From positions 32,673,383-32,737,382 of the forward strand of contig CM055874.1 of NCBI GenBank assembly GCA_029582165.1: a stretch of DNA of 64,000 nucleotides, written 5' to 3'. The position numbers and the translations under genes were made by a program. Each line of letters starts with the position of its first letter. Within the stretch, counting starts at the first letter, position 1. The DNA comes from Portulaca oleracea (Eukaryota > Streptophyta > Magnoliopsida > Caryophyllales > Portulacaceae). This document shows positions 45,742-57,921 of the stretch, piece by piece. A model generated the notes under the pieces. It searched no databases, had not been told where the DNA came from, and saw only the letters and a list, made by a program, of their open reading frames with translations.

Positions 45742-48700
45742 TTCTCTTCACTGTTAAAAGGTCAATACCCTTGAGAGAAAAGGGGAAGAAGCTAAAAAGT
45801 TTGGGAAATAGTGTGCAAATATTGATATCACTTCATTCTGTTTTGGTGACCAGCCTGCAAAAGATTGCTTCATCCTTTCCCGCTATATATATCTTAATGA
45901 TTAGTAAGACTAAGGACCATATCGGTAATTTATCTTCTCTCTAGGAGAGTTAACAATAAATTTAAGGTGAGACTGACATTTGGTGACCAACCTTTTTTAT
46001 GTAAAAGGTTTTGTATAGCGCCATGTTTCGTTAGTATTAGAAGCAACAAAACTCAATATTATCATAAGATGCAGTTGATAGCAAAGTTTAGGAATTTTTG
46101 AATGAACAATGGTTAACCACTTTTAAAAACTAATCTTATCAAATAAATATTGCCAACAACCGATACTTGCAATTGCACATAATATTCACAAGATACAAAA
46201 TTATGAACATGGAATGTAATTTTATAGAAGTGAATACTAAGGAGTTTCATTACCAAACTTTGCAGCTTAATTTTCTAGTGGGAACAATTTGATAGATGAA
46301 CCTTAATTCAATCTTATAATATCAACATCTACAAATCGTGAAGATTTGTAATGTGAATCACCTACCCTAGCATTAAAATCAACTCATGTTCATGTATACT
46401 CCTTCTTAAAGAGCCATTTTAATACAACTGGTCCATATAGCTTAATTACACAACAATACATGTTGAAATTTTGTCACTTGTTTCAAAAGTTCATTCTAGA
46501 TCCTTATCATATATCAAAATTTTATTGATCTCGGTGAAATAACCTCATGAAAAAGGTTTTAGAGTTTGCCTAATCGTATTTTCACCCAACAACAAGTGCA
46601 ATATGGAACACATTGCCACATTCTAGGAATTTTCAATCTCGCAACCAAAACTACATCTTGAACTTATGCTTCTTCAGTTGTACCACCTTTGGCTTTTCCT
46701 AACTGGATTTTACATGGTAGATTCTTGTCCCTTTATCATGCATTGTTTTCTTAATTAGTTTGTCAACTTATTTGTGCTTTCACTATTGTTTATTGTTTTA
46801 TGTTTCTCTTGGAAATGGTATTAATGTTAACGTCCAAATTTTCATCTTAGGTAAGCAAACAATTATGTCTTTTTTACACTTTACTTAGTGACTGAAATAA
46901 GATACATGTCGTAATATATTTTCCAATACACTACACTCTCCTAAAAAAACGTTTGAGCCGTAGTTGATCTAGCAAATGCTACAATTCGAAAAGTACTTCA
47001 ATATCTGGATCACTCAATTTTTTTTTTTTTTGTTTTTTGCTAATATGGAGTCATGTGAGAAGTCATGTATTGGTGTCACATCCCTTTGTCTTGAGAAGTA
47101 ACAAAACTAACTACAGTAAACTAAAGTTCAAGACAATATCCTACATGAATAAGGGTTGCAAACTATGCTTGCCTATGAGCTTCAGAACATTTAAAAAAGA
47201 TCAACAAGTAACGATGATGGGAGTTTCAAGGAGTTTCATTAGCAAAACAAGAAGTCTTTCACATAAGTCCCACTGTTTAGTGTTAGCACTAGAGATGGAG
47301 TTGAAATTTAATCTTCTGTATCAAACTTTAATGGTTTTCAAGCTGCATTGGGTACAAATATTCGCCCTAGCTATCATGTTTTTTCCTAACCATACCTCTA
47401 CTCTTATCAAGTGAAACTTCTAATTCAATTAGCCTATATATCGAATGTCTTGAACCATAAAACAATAGTCATCATCCATCATATAAAATGTATCAAATAT
47501 ACAAAGTCTAGAACACATTAAACCCCCTTAACCGTACAAGCTGGTATGATAAATATTTAGATGACAGTAAAACTAATCCCAGACACATTAACAATTTGAA
47601 CCACCTGATATTTTTATAAAGTTCATCAAATCACTTTCAAAGTTCCTCTCACATGTTCTACCCAAGAATGGTTACATATGATCGTATCGTTGTTCACCAT
47701 CAAAACTCCACAACACGGTACATTATTGATATGTTGTAAGTTTGTATTACACCTAATTCTCCTATCAGTAGAATATATTAACTCCATTAAATTACTTACT
47801 TCCTTCTTAATAAAGATAATCGAGACAACGCTATAAGCTAGATACACTATTATTTATTCGCAAAATTTCACCAGAAGAATATGTCATGCATATCAAATTA
47901 TCAATTAACTTGAGAACTTCCTTTAGAAATGCAAAATGATAAATACACAAGTTAGTGTTACTATTACCCTCCTACATTTCCACTTATATCTTCATTCCTT
48001 ATCCTATCCAAACTTGGCTGTGAACAAATCCATTAAATCATCTTCATCTTGCTACCATCATCCTTTGGACTTGAATCTTTATTAATTGGATAGTACTCTA
48101 AGCCATACAACAAGGCTAGGATAAAATTATATTTTAATCTTGTAGCAATAATTTTATTACACTAACTCAATTCACATTCCTTCATTTTATAATTATTATC
48201 ATCAATGACATCCTTCATTGCACTTTCTCTTATATGATAGAGCCCTGAAATCTCAATCATCAATAGCCGCTTCTCCAAGTACCCATGGCTTTTCCCAACT
48301 AAATTTAGATTTTAGGTACTTCATCTATGACTATTTTGGCTAAAAAAACTTTTGAATTTCATGGTATTCCTTCCAATTCCTACTTGATGGTAACCTCTCC
48401 TTCATTCTCTTGCTATAATGCCTCTAAAGTCTAAACCACACTCTAAAATCACCTCTACCCTCACCTCACAAACACATATACCCTAGTAAAGGTAAATTGT
48501 TAATCATGCACATGATTATGAGTCATCATTTGAGTCTTTAACAGTGCATCCAAAAAAAAAACTAGCTTCAAGGGTCTAAAGAACTCAAAACCTATCAAAA
48601 ACGCACATCACTCGGACTCCATGTACAACTCATGTGGGGTTTATATAGGTTGATCCTTGAGATACCTCTAAGATACACTCTTTCAAAGAACCCATCACTA

Positions 48701-48984
48701 ATTCATCATCTTAGCTCACAACCAAATCACAATACTTTGCTACTTAACAAAATATGATGAAGCACATGAAAAATTAAAAATGTCTAAGAAATATAAAATA
48801 AATTGATGTTACAAGACAATCTCACCTCAAGGCGATTGTCATCGTCACTGGCATACTCGCAATCACCATCATTCTCATCGTTGTCATCTCTATCATCATC
48901 CATGTCAGTCCCATTTTCCTCGTAGTAATCTTCTTCCTCTAATTCTTCTTCATGAGGGTCAACAATGTCGTCCTCGTGCTCCAT
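37544..48984 (-). CDS. ARIADNE-type RBR E3 ubiquitin ligase, 15 coding exons
   Basis: The exons, 5' to 3' on the minus strand, are: 48984-48826, 44359-44235, 44009-43904, 43780-43690, 42789-42617, 41773-41669, 41116-41028, 40701-40594, 40401-40311, 40203-40114, 39585-39538, 39277-39206, 38642-38543, 38453-38327, 37937-37544. They join in frame to 625 codons. Order: acidic N-terminus (1-53); a conserved segment with [20 protein letters not shown]1 (C133, C136, C150, H152, C155, C158, C178, C183); IBR (C222, C227, C244, C246, C251, C254, H259, C264); RING2 from C291 with catalytic Cys304 in GCMHM; a helical Ariadne region; NZF finger (C551, C554, C565, C568). RBR ligases take ubiquitin from an E2 onto the RING2 cysteine and pass it to substrates. 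It is closest in layout to the plant ARI7/ARI8 type. All introns start GT and end AG except before exon 6, which ends AA (separate entry). The start is the first ATG after a pyrimidine-rich leader. Confidence 0.9.
41262..41406. repeat. Compound (TA)n, gataca and (TG)n microsatellite in ARIADNE intron 6
   Basis: A long TA run, three interspersed ataga-tacata interruptions at regular spacing, then (TG)n. Likely length-polymorphic. Confidence 0.95.
41774..41775 (-). other. Non-canonical 3' splice site (AA) before ARIADNE exon 6
   Basis: The minus strand reads ttctaa then ACCAAATGGTGTCC, where protein homology requires exon 6 to begin at ACC. The other thirteen acceptors are AG. A single G-to-A change (C-to-T on the plus strand at 41,774) explains it. 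Exon 6 is 105 bases, phase 0 at both ends. Confidence 0.75.
43185..43605 (-). repeat. Dispersed repeat family, copy B (in ARIADNE intron 4)
   Basis: Reverse-oriented homologue of 203-655, alignable over about 420 bases (shared taagattcta, tattcactaaaaa, gataacttcaatacaaactt). It fills nearly half of the 900-base intron 4. Confidence 0.85.
44360..48825 (-). other. Large intron 1 of the ARIADNE gene
   Basis: This intron has 4466 bases and is AT-rich, with an (AC)n(AT)n microsatellite at 45,658-45,740 and an A/T-rich forward ORF at 47,037-47,414 that resembles nothing. No complete transposon ends were recognised. The donor is GAG|GTGAGA and the acceptor TTTCAG. Confidence 0.7.
45658..45740. repeat. 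(AC)n(AT)n microsatellite in ARIADNE intron 1
   Basis: About 36 bases of AC followed by about 44 bases of TA. Confidence 0.95.
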
Positions 48985-50100
48985 ATTAACAACAAACAAA
49001 ACCTAAAAGTAATTTTTTTTTCTCTCTCTCCCCTCCTCTGATTCTCTAAGCTATTGCCAAGTGCACCAGAGAGATAGAGAGAGAGGTTTGTGTTAAGAGG
49101 GGATTATTATTCAAGGTGATGATGATCAAAGAAAAGCTCTAACCATCATCAGAAGTCTATTCGAAGACAAATTCTTTCTGGATGTTATATTTTTAATTTT
49201 GAAGATGAATCCCAATAAATGAAAGAAATGTATATGGGATTACATGAATAAAGAGGAGAATCATAAAGATCAAGAGAGAGAGAAGGAACTAAAAACATGG
49301 AGGAAAGTTAGCAGGTACAATGACTGTTATCTCTCTCATCCCTCCATTTTTGGAGGATGCTTGGATCATTTGTCTATTTGGAAATAATTCTCCTATGAGG
49401 AATGAATATGAGTTTTCAACATTTGTCAAGTCTTAGACTCTTCTAATTAGGCCTTATTCAAAAAATTAACAATTTAGGTGATGAATACTTGATGAATTAT
49501 GTACTCTTATCAATATGTTGGATAAGGCGTGTGTCATTAAGGCATGAAAAAATAGTTTCTTAAAGGATAGGATTCCTGTTATTGGTTATGTTTATACCAA
49601 ATTATATCTTAAGTTAATAACATTCTAATCAATACAAATTTGGGGTGGTTCTTTGTCGATTCTGAATTAATTAATATTTCGTTCAATAACTTTCCTTATA
49701 AAAGAAAACATGTGTATACAATTCTATAAGAAATCAACCAACTTATCTTTCTATAATAAAAGGAGAATATGTTTGACTAATACAGGTATCATTTGTTAGA
49801 AGAAAGCAATAATACTTGCCAATATCAAATTTTCATCAATCTCGACCGGTAAAAGAAGTAATTGTTTTTTTTCCAACTAAAATGATGTTGATCCCATAAT
49901 CGCAATAGTTTAACTTACAGATGGGCTATATTGCATTCCAACTCTTTTAGTATTTCTTTCTCATGATTCCAAGTGCTCACATACTTGATCGATTATGTTT
50001 ATGTTTCAGTACCCATTCACCTTCAAACCCCTCCAAAAAAGTAAAATTAAAAGACACATTGTAAGTTACTCATGTAGTCATGTTCATAAGAAATTACACA
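48985..50100 (-). promoter_or_regulatory. 5' UTR and upstream region of the ARIADNE gene
   Basis: CT/GA-rich leader sequence (49,018-49,095) lies directly upstream of the ATG at 48,984, typical of plant 5' UTRs. The rest to about 50,100 is AT-rich with no ORF or recognised element. No unambiguous TATA box can be chosen. Confidence 0.4.
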
Positions 50101-50109
50101 CAACCTTGT

Positions 50110-51804
50110 TTGACGATTTTCTAGCACACTAAGAAAATGGTCGTTCATGACTCAGGAAGCTGGGGCCCCAATACTCTAGTCAGGTATTTGATTTCAAGAA
50201 CGATTCAAGGTAACAAGATTGGAAGGTGATTCAAATTACACTACGGAAAACATGGAAGCAAATAGAGTTTAACAAATAGTTAAAGAAAGGCTCGGGGGTA
50301 TTATCGGGCCTGCTCATGAGAGAAAATGGGTTGGTAAAGAGGTTTAGAAATGATTCATAGACAAGTTATTTGTCACAGGAATTAGTCGGAAAAAATAGCA
50401 TCGAATCCCTCTCGCCGGAGTTAGGATTTGATGCTTACTCCTTAAATTCCATCACCATTCCCATAGTGACGGTTGCTAGGTCATATATTGACCTAATTCT
50501 CCTAATTAAGCACTAATCACATGCCAATGTATATTATTGCTCAGTTAATCCATCCATAACCCTCCAATTCAATGTTGGAAGATAATCCATCACCTCTCAT
50601 TATCAGGAATATCAACATCTAATGGAGAGGTATGGTGGGAAATACTAAACAAATCAACGAATCATCCTCATAAACAAGATATTCACAACTATCATCACTT
50701 GAACAATCAACCCAACACTTAACATTATCAAAATTTACTAAAACAAGACTTATTAAACTAATAATATCATAAACAAGATAATCTAGAAAGTAATTATACA
50801 AATTGCAATATAAAACTAGGAGGGAGAGAGAGTAAATTCACTAGAATGGGTATCAAAAATAATCCTCCAATTGCAAGAAAACAATAATAATAACTCCATG
50901 TGCAATAATAACTCTTGATCTTCAATGAGATTAATAGGGATTACACAAATGTTTAGAGAGAGATTGAGAGAGTTCTAACTGATTGGGAGTAAAAACCTTA
51001 AAAGCTCTCAAAACTCAAAGCTGAAAATATGTTGTCGAAAAAACACGAATTTACAATATATACAAAAGAGGAAAAGGGCCAAAACACAGTCGTTTGACCC
51101 TGAAATTAAGTTAGGAAAACAAGGCGTCACAATCGTGAGGTACTAAGTCACGACCGTGCCTCATTCTTGAGGAAGGGGAAATGTGAAATCAGTTCCTCAC
51201 GGGCACGACCTATGAAGGCAACGGTCGTGAGGATCCTTCTGGCTTGAGCTACTCTCTGCCGATCATGACCGTGAGATGATAGGTCATGGTCGTGAGGTCT
51301 CTTATTATCTTAAACCCATAAATCTCCTTAATGTGTCACAACCGTGAGGTACTGGGTCACGGTCGTGACACCCTTTCTACTCATGAACCCAGAAATTGCT
51401 TTGATGTTTCATGACCGTGAGATGCTGAGTCACGGCCGTGACTCCCTTTATGTCCCAGGGTGCTTGAAACTTCATTTCCTTGGCCTTGGGAGGACTTAGT
51501 TACGACCGTGAGGTAAAGACTCATTGCCGTGAGATCCCTGATGGCTTGAGTCTTCTTGAGCTTAAGGACCTCGGCTTCCACCTTCTCAAGCCGGGTTTCC
51601 TCGGGATTTACGTTCCAATCCAAGCTTTTCTTCAAATCATCCCGATTTTTGCCTCTTTTTTCAAACTTTTCCTCCATTTGACTATTATTGCCGAAGGTAC
51701 CTAAAAAGGGAAGAAAAGTAACATAAAAACACTATGTTTATTCGCGGAATTGAGGAAAATGCTAAGGAAAAGGATGTATTCAGGCTCAAAACCAAGCCTA
51801 AACA
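50110..51804 (-). repeat. 3' LTR of a second, truncated Athila-like element
   Basis: The right edge is clear: the minus-strand LTR starts TGTTTAGGCTTGG at 51,804, directly after a polypurine tract. The left edge is not determined. A hairpin array (51,120-51,545) and TATATATT-like sequence near 51,056 lie in the same order as in the LTR at 10,261-12,018, although the two LTRs do not align otherwise. Confidence 0.6.
51121..51545. repeat. Array of CpG-rich palindromic boxes in the second Athila-like LTR
   Basis: Repeated boxes such as TCACGACCGTGAGG and GTCACGGTCGTGAC, at least ten across 425 bases, many self-complementary. Confidence 0.85.
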
Positions 51805-54700
51805 CCCCGCCACACTATAGCCTTTTGCTCGTCACGAGCAAAATGAAACAAAAGAAACTAGAAAACTAAAACAAAATAAAAGCAACTAACTCACTTTTAC
51901 AGGAATTGCGGATGCATTTAGCGCATGCATCAAGCCCTTTAAACCCCTCGGCAGCCTGGGTGGACAAGTGGGGTCTTGTGAGGGTTTAAAGCAACTTTAC
52001 CCACCAAAGCCAAATGAGAGAAACAAAAAAATAAAAGGAGATAAAAGAAGTGGAAAATAAAATAATTTACAAAAAGGGAAAGAGCATGCTCATATACATA
52101 ATCATGCACATAGCTACTCAAACAACGTCCGCCAACTAATCAAAAGAAGCAAATATGTGCACCTTAAGGACACCTAAACTAAAGTGTTACCAATCTTCAA
52201 AATTTTCAACCTCGAGCACCTAATACTAAACAAAAACCTCGTGTGCAAGTACAATTGGACCCTATTCAATCACGATCATTTCTCATCAATCCCATACCCG
52301 TGCTCATTTTTATTATCAAAAAATAAATTGTGCGTTACCCGCTCCTACTTGTGTCGCCCTTGGCTTGGTGAGGGCCACAGGTTACATAAGGGAAGGCTCC
52401 ACAAATTATTCAACAATTTCAATCTTTTTCTCTCTTTTTTTCTTTTTTCTTTTCTTTTTTTTCCGTTGGCATGATTCGAGATCACATTGCGGCTTGTGAG
52501 GGGTTTGTCTCCCAGCGTGGTTTTGCTCCATACGTACAACTGTACTAAAGGGGTGAGGGGTCGTGACCACCCACGCCAATCACGTTGGTAAACCAACTTT
52601 TCAAGTTTTCCAATTTTTATGGATTTTATGTCGGGTTTTTCGGGAATTTTAATAGCCCTTCGAAATGGAGTTACCCTCTCAACTCAGGTTGCTCCATTCG
52701 CAACAAAGTTCTTAAGGTGTGTGAGTTCTGCCCACTCACATCAACTTTTGTTGGTTTCGCCGACTTTATTTATTTACCTTTTTCTTTTTTATTTTTCACA
52801 AGCAAGAGTATATGTGAACTAAGATCACGATCTCAAAAAGGGTTCATTTTCGCATTTAGTGAAAGGAGTCTAATAGAGATAAATTATGACAATACCCTAG
52901 GATAAGGCTTATCATACACATCTCAACCGCTTTTAATCAGTCAACTAAGTTATTAAGCAACTAACTACGAGATTATCAATACGGGAAAATTCTAAGGAAA
53001 AAAACAAAACTCTTTTTGGATTTTTTCACTTCATTTTCTATTTCATTTTCTACCGCAATTTTCAACAAGAAAATTTTTTTCAACTTTTTTTCAAATTTTC
53101 AAATCAAAACAAAACAAAGCAAAGCAAAAGCAACCAAAGGCTACCCAAGCAAGAATGCCCCCCCCCCCAACACACACACACTTGAATGTCAGAATGTCCC
53201 CATTGTGAGGGTAGGAGTCTCAAATGGGCCAAAAAGAAACACGTATAAATAAAACAAATACACAAAAAGGGTGGTGACCCGAGCCCACACGGCTTCAACA
53301 TCCAAGAATACCCACCACGTTCACTCAGAGGGCGTACCACTAAAAGAAAAACCAAGCATGCAAACATGAATGTACAAAACAAAAGAAGGGGAAGAGAATG
53401 TGGAACGAGCTTACCGAGTGTTTCTTCAAAGCTTACATGTCCATAACTCAAACCACAAAGAAAAGAAAACACAAAAACGTTAGGAAAAAGATGTATCTTA
53501 AGCTAAATGCTCCTAAATAGTATGCAACGACACTAAAATGCAAAACTAATGCAAAAAACACACAAATTAGCAACGAAAAACTAATATACAGAATGCATGC
53601 CTGTAAGCTAATGTGGAAATCAAACTGTGTTAAGAAAATAAGCACAAGGCAAAGCAAAATAAGACTACAAAGCTAAAAGATATTCACAAATATACATTAA
53701 CTAGAACATACCAATCCTTATCTCGAAGTAGTTGAGGAGGGAATCGAGGGGTGATCAGACACAACTAACCCCAGGTCCGACACTCCATGAAGCCGAGTGT
53801 GACCTACCAAAATAGTAAAAAAGCAACCATAAAAAGAGCCATAAAACTCAACCAACAAGTAACAAATGTGAAACGGACCTTAAACATAAGGGGAAGGGGA
53901 CCAAGACCATGAAAAGACCACAACACCCTCATACGCCACCCAAAGACACCCCTCTCCCCCACACGCACATACACATACACACTTAGTATGCAATTAGTGC
54001 ATCAATCAACAAAAAAGGATAAAGGAGGGGGCGGGGAGAACTCATATTCACTGCTAATTGGGTCCCGGAGGGGGTGGTGGTGGATATGGGGGAGGGTTCC
54101 ACCCATGAGGGACAAGGGCACTGCCATGGGTGTAATAATGGTAGCACCATTCTTATTGCACTTGAAGTTGATCGAGCAAATGTCCCTCGATCCGGCCTAG
54201 GGTGTTCATCAAAGTATTGTACCATTGATCGTTCACCTGGGTGTAGGTGTTGTAATCTTGCCAGAGGTATTGGAACTCGCAAGGGTAAGGTTATCTACCC
54301 GATTTCCAAGGTGGTCGAAGGCTCCTTGCCACGGTGGAACGAAACCCGAGTCCTCACCCATGTCATGCTGAGAGCTACATTGACCGTTCCCTTCTCCTTC
54401 ATTCCTCTTTTCTTGAACATCATCCTCTTCTTTTTTATCATCATCATCATCATCATCCTTTTCTCTATCTCGGGTGTCAAACGACCAACTTTTAGGCTTG
54501 GTGACATTGGTGCCAGGCCCATCGGGGATCATGGTAAAACGAATGAGACTATGTGGTGCTATGGAATTAGGAAGGGATCATCACGTTCGGCTTATGCGGC
54601 TTGATCATTTACATATGAGACAAGGTCGCGCCGTCCAAGTAAGCACAAGTGAAATGTGGTTAACATTTCCTCCAATAGGCACGATATTCGGTCCTTTCCA
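51805..54700 (-). mobile_element. Internal 3' part of the second Athila-like element, truncated
   Basis: The polypurine tract (minus strand, ATAGTGTGGCGGGG) is followed by sequence homologous to the first Athila-like tail: 51,911-52,015 matches 5796-5900, and cgagcccacacggct recurs at 53,280 and 7008. Near 54,000-54,560, minus-strand pieces read VPPWQGAFDHLGNRVDNLTL and, in another frame, GWNPPPYPPPPPSGTQ. This proline-rich tail resembles the C-terminal part of Athila polyproteins, but the frames are broken. No 5' LTR or PBS lies further right, so the element is 5'-truncated. Confidence 0.65.
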
Positions 54701-54838
54701 TGATTGCACAAATAATATAAATAATATTAATATTAAAATTATTCCAATAATTGTATTTTTATTTTTATTTATTATTATTATTAATATAAATATTTTCTGT
54801 GTTATTAAAATAAAAAATAATTTTTTAAAACAATTTTT
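54701..54838. other. AT-rich spacer
   Basis: Low-complexity ataat/attatt sequence. Nothing else is seen. Confidence 0.5.
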
Positions 54839-54932
54839 CCGGAACGCCCCTAGATGGCGAACTAACCAAGGCCAGGATGTCATATTGTGGCATCCTGGCC
54901 AAGGCCTTGACACCATCTAGGGGCGTTTCGGC
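54839..54932. repeat. Large imperfect inverted repeat
   Basis: Arms of about 40 bases around a loop of about 11 bases. Both arms share ACGCCCCTAGATGG and GGCCAGGATG. It could fold as a stable hairpin. Origin unknown. Confidence 0.85.
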
Positions 54933-55028
54933 ACATTTCGTCGGAATTTTTGCTCTTTTTTTAACGATTTAAACCCCAAACCAAAATCCCAATTTTAAAC
55001 TGAAAATCTATCATCAAAAACTAACATT

Positions 55029-55310
55029 TTAGTACCCTATAAACACTACAAATTCATTGAAAAACTTCAAACGCAAAAACATACCTTCTTCCGACGAGTT
55101 TTTTCTGGCTCCAGTGTAAAATTGCGTGGGTCCGGTGGTGGGAGAGAGACAGCTGGTGTCCGGCGAGGTGGTGGACGGCAGCGATGGTCGGTGGTCAGTG
55201 GCGGCAACTGGACTTGAGAGAAAGGGGAGAGATTGTAGAGAGAGAGTGAGTGAGAGTGAGTGCTGGAGAGAATGGGGAGGATGAGGGTATTGGAAAATTA
55301 TGGACAAAAG
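55029..55310 (-). other. Gene-like 5' exon of unknown origin
   Basis: A CT-rich minus-strand leader (TCACTCTC repeats) precedes a serine/proline-rich ORF of about 90 codons. It contains ARKNSSEEG, where a GAAG|GTATGT donor-like site falls at about 55,080. No downstream exon or homology is recognised. It could be the first exon of a degraded transposon gene or of a lost host gene. Confidence 0.25.
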
Positions 55311-55737
55311 GAGGCGACATTAGTAAAAGGTGGACGACAAATAAAATTTGGGCTTAAATAATGCTCCTAAGGCTCATATGGCTACAATAGTTTTTTGTAT
55401 TTGGATGTGTATGTACACTACTAACAGTTGCAACCTATGTAAGCAACTAACAGTTGCAATTTATGTAAGTAACTAACTGTTGCAACTATCTGGCCGACGC
55501 ATTTTATATACAAGACAAACGTATTTCTTATTAACAATTACAAAAGCTAGTAATGTATTTCAAATTAATACTTATTATTGTTGGGTCAGCGCATGGTTCG
55601 CTGGCCAAACTAATAATTTATGAAAGGATATATATTGTTTATTGCACAATTAAAAACATATTGTAAAATATTATAATTATTATATGATTAAATAATACTG
55701 TCACAAATTCAATGTCCTATACCTATATGGCTATATA

Positions 55738-56039
55738 GGCCCTGTAAATTTCATGGGTTAATTGGGGTAAGTAAATAATTACAATAAATTACCGAAAGTT
55801 ACCAAAAATTACCAAAAGTTACCAAAATTTACCGAAAGTTACCAAAATTATCGAAAATCACATGACACGTGTAAAGTAGGTTTTTTTTTCATTTTTTCCT
55901 TTTATTTCAAAAACACAAATTTACTCATATAAATTTACCCAAAGTTACCATAATTTACCAAAAATTACCAAAAGTTACCAAATATTATCAAAATTCATCA
56001 TTTACCTTACCTCAAGATACCCATGAAATTTACAGGTCC
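55738..56039. mobile_element. MITE, possibly Tourist (PIF/Harbinger)-like
   Basis: Terminal inverted repeats of about 20 bases (GGCCCTGTAAATTTCATGGG and GGACCTGTAAATTTCATGGG) are flanked by ata on both sides (55,735-55,737; 56,040-56,042). It is 302 bases long. The interior is largely a degenerate array of accaaaagtt units. TIR sequence and 3-base target fit Harbinger-type MITEs; the TSD is not the canonical TWA. Confidence 0.7.
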
Positions 56040-56446
56040 ATAGTTGCCTATAATGGCAAAAACTAAGGTTATCTTAACTAAGAAGATTGATATTTAAAGG
56101 CTATTTTAAAATCTATTTTGTCCACCCTTTACTCAGAGAGTCTACAACTTGTCAATACTCAATACACTAATTTGGACACATGATCATACATTATATCTCT
56201 TTTTTCTTAATTGTTATTTTATGCATTGTAGCTAATGTCATGTGAAAAAGGATGAATGGGAATTTAGAGTGTGTTTGGACTATGAAAAATATGTTAGAAA
56301 AAAATCTCATGGAAAAAATTTAGGAGGAAAAAAATTTGGATAAAGTAAGTTTCTTTCTCTTGTTTGATTTAAGTAAAATTTTGAAGGAAAAAAAATTAAT
56401 TTTTCATTCAAATTTCTTTATGTTGTTTGGTTTTGAAGAAAAACGC
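56040..56446. other. AT-rich spacer
   Basis: No gene. Homopolymer A/T runs and a gtgtttgg-type sequence near 56,268 are present but no complete element is defined. Confidence 0.4.
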
Positions 56447-57112
56447 TGTAAACACAAATTTTTGGGTCTAAAATAAATAAAGACAAGAAATTAGTGAACA
56501 AATATAATTGTATTAATTTCAAAAGATTTTAGGTGCAATCTCTATATATTTGTTACAAAATGAAAATGTAACTCCTCCGATTCGATCTTCTTGAATGAAC
56601 TTGAGCGAGTCTTGAATGAGTATGGTTTTGGATGAATATAATCTTGGATGAATATACTCTTGAGTGAATATAAACTTGGATGAATGTGGTCTTGAACGAT
56701 GGTCGTAGAGACTTGAACCTTATCAAGAGGAAGTGGTTAGATCTCCCACGAATGAACGACACGAGCTTAAACTTTGTTGTGTTTCTTGTCTTTGAGAGAG
56801 AGTATGACAACTTTTAAATATTCTTTGGATATTTTTCTACCCCTTGAAATGAAAAAGAATGGTCTCTGTTTATAGAGAACCTAGGCTAGCCTTTGGACCC
56901 ATTTTACTCCTTTCAAAAAGGATAAATATTTATGTGTCCCCATGACACGTGGCATAATTTAATTGGCCAAAATATAATATCATTTAATTTTTTAATTAAA
57001 TGATCTACCATAATTACTTTTGACATATGACGGATTATAATTGGCCGAATTAAAATAACTTGAATTTCCACCAGGCAAGTCTTGATTGGCTGACAAGTTT
57101 TTGCCTTCTACA
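56447..57112 (-). repeat. 3' LTR of the TR-GAG-like element
   Basis: 666 bases, collinear with 61,474-62,135. Minus strand TGTAGAAGG to TGTTTACA. TATA-like tgtttata at 56,867-56,874. Confidence 0.95.
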
Positions 57113-57130
57113 AATGCCCCCTCGAGAGTT
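57113..57130 (-). other. Polypurine tract of the TR-GAG-like element
   Basis: The minus strand reads AACTCTCGAGGGGGCATT directly before the 3' LTR. Confidence 0.7.
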
Positions 57131-57490
57131 GGTCGCGCTTACGACTTGATAGTAATGGCCGCGGTCGGGTCTCGAAACCTGAATATGACACTTGCACCAT
57201 CTAACTTTACACCGTACCCAAGTCAATTTTGATTTAATTGGAAGTGAATAATTTCTTCAAATTATTCAATTAACTCTCACACATTTTGCACAAATTACAT
57301 TCAATGTCTGACTTTCCTTCTCCCCTTTTTTTTATTTTTTTAGGCAAAGTTTAGAGCATGATTTGGAAATATACATGTGCTGAATGTTAATTTTCATTAG
57401 GAAATGAATTAAAATCTTCACATTCCAAATTCTCCTTAGATCACGATTGCCCATGTTCTACACCGTCCAATTATAAAAGGATCCTCCAAT

Positions 57491-57921
57491 TATATAAAGA
57501 TATGATATGCAAGAGCACCGAAGGTCGGTCATCGAACGCTGCACATATCGTAGCACCTTGTTGAAGAGGTAACTGTGATACCTTGGCTTGCTCTATTTCA
57601 TGTTGGTCTGCCTTTCACTGTGTCCTTGTTTTCGAATCTCCCCCTATTTCTTTTCTCTCTCTTCCATGGCTGAACGTCCAAACCCTTCATCAATGGCGGG
57701 CACTAATCAAGATAGCCACAAAACGACACTGCATCCCTCGGGAAGTTTGAAATTACAACTGTCCACCACTTGACCGGGAGGTCCAAGTAGACCCGAGACG
57801 AGTTTTCCATGCTAGTGTCGTGGATGACAGGTTCATGCATGACATCAATGTGATTTCAGGCCTCGTGGTCAGCACCAGTTCCCGCAGCTCGGGTGCACTG
57901 CTAATGGAGTTCAACCTATTC
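57491..57921 (+). pseudogene. Antisense additional ORF with TATA box, frameshifted
   Basis: On the strand opposite to the element: a consensus TATATAAA at 57,491-57,498, ATGs at 57,588 and 57,666, and an ORF from the latter (MAERPNPSSMAG) that ends at 57,773. One base shift at about 57,768 would open a frame reading EVQVDPRRVFHASVVDDR and on to a stop at about 57,931. The function is not recognised. Position and orientation match the additional antisense ORFs described in Tat-lineage elements near the 3' LTR. Confidence 0.4.

Noticed and set aside
47037..47414. 125-codon forward ORF in the ARIADNE first intron
   Set aside because: AT-rich, no recognised motif, antisense to the gene and without promoter or splice evidence.
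50128..50170. Sequence gaaaatggtcgtt then ctgggg resembling the Athila primer-binding site on the plus strand
   Set aside because: Orientation conflicts with the minus-strand polypurine tract at 51,805, and the two halves are separated by 14 unrelated bases.
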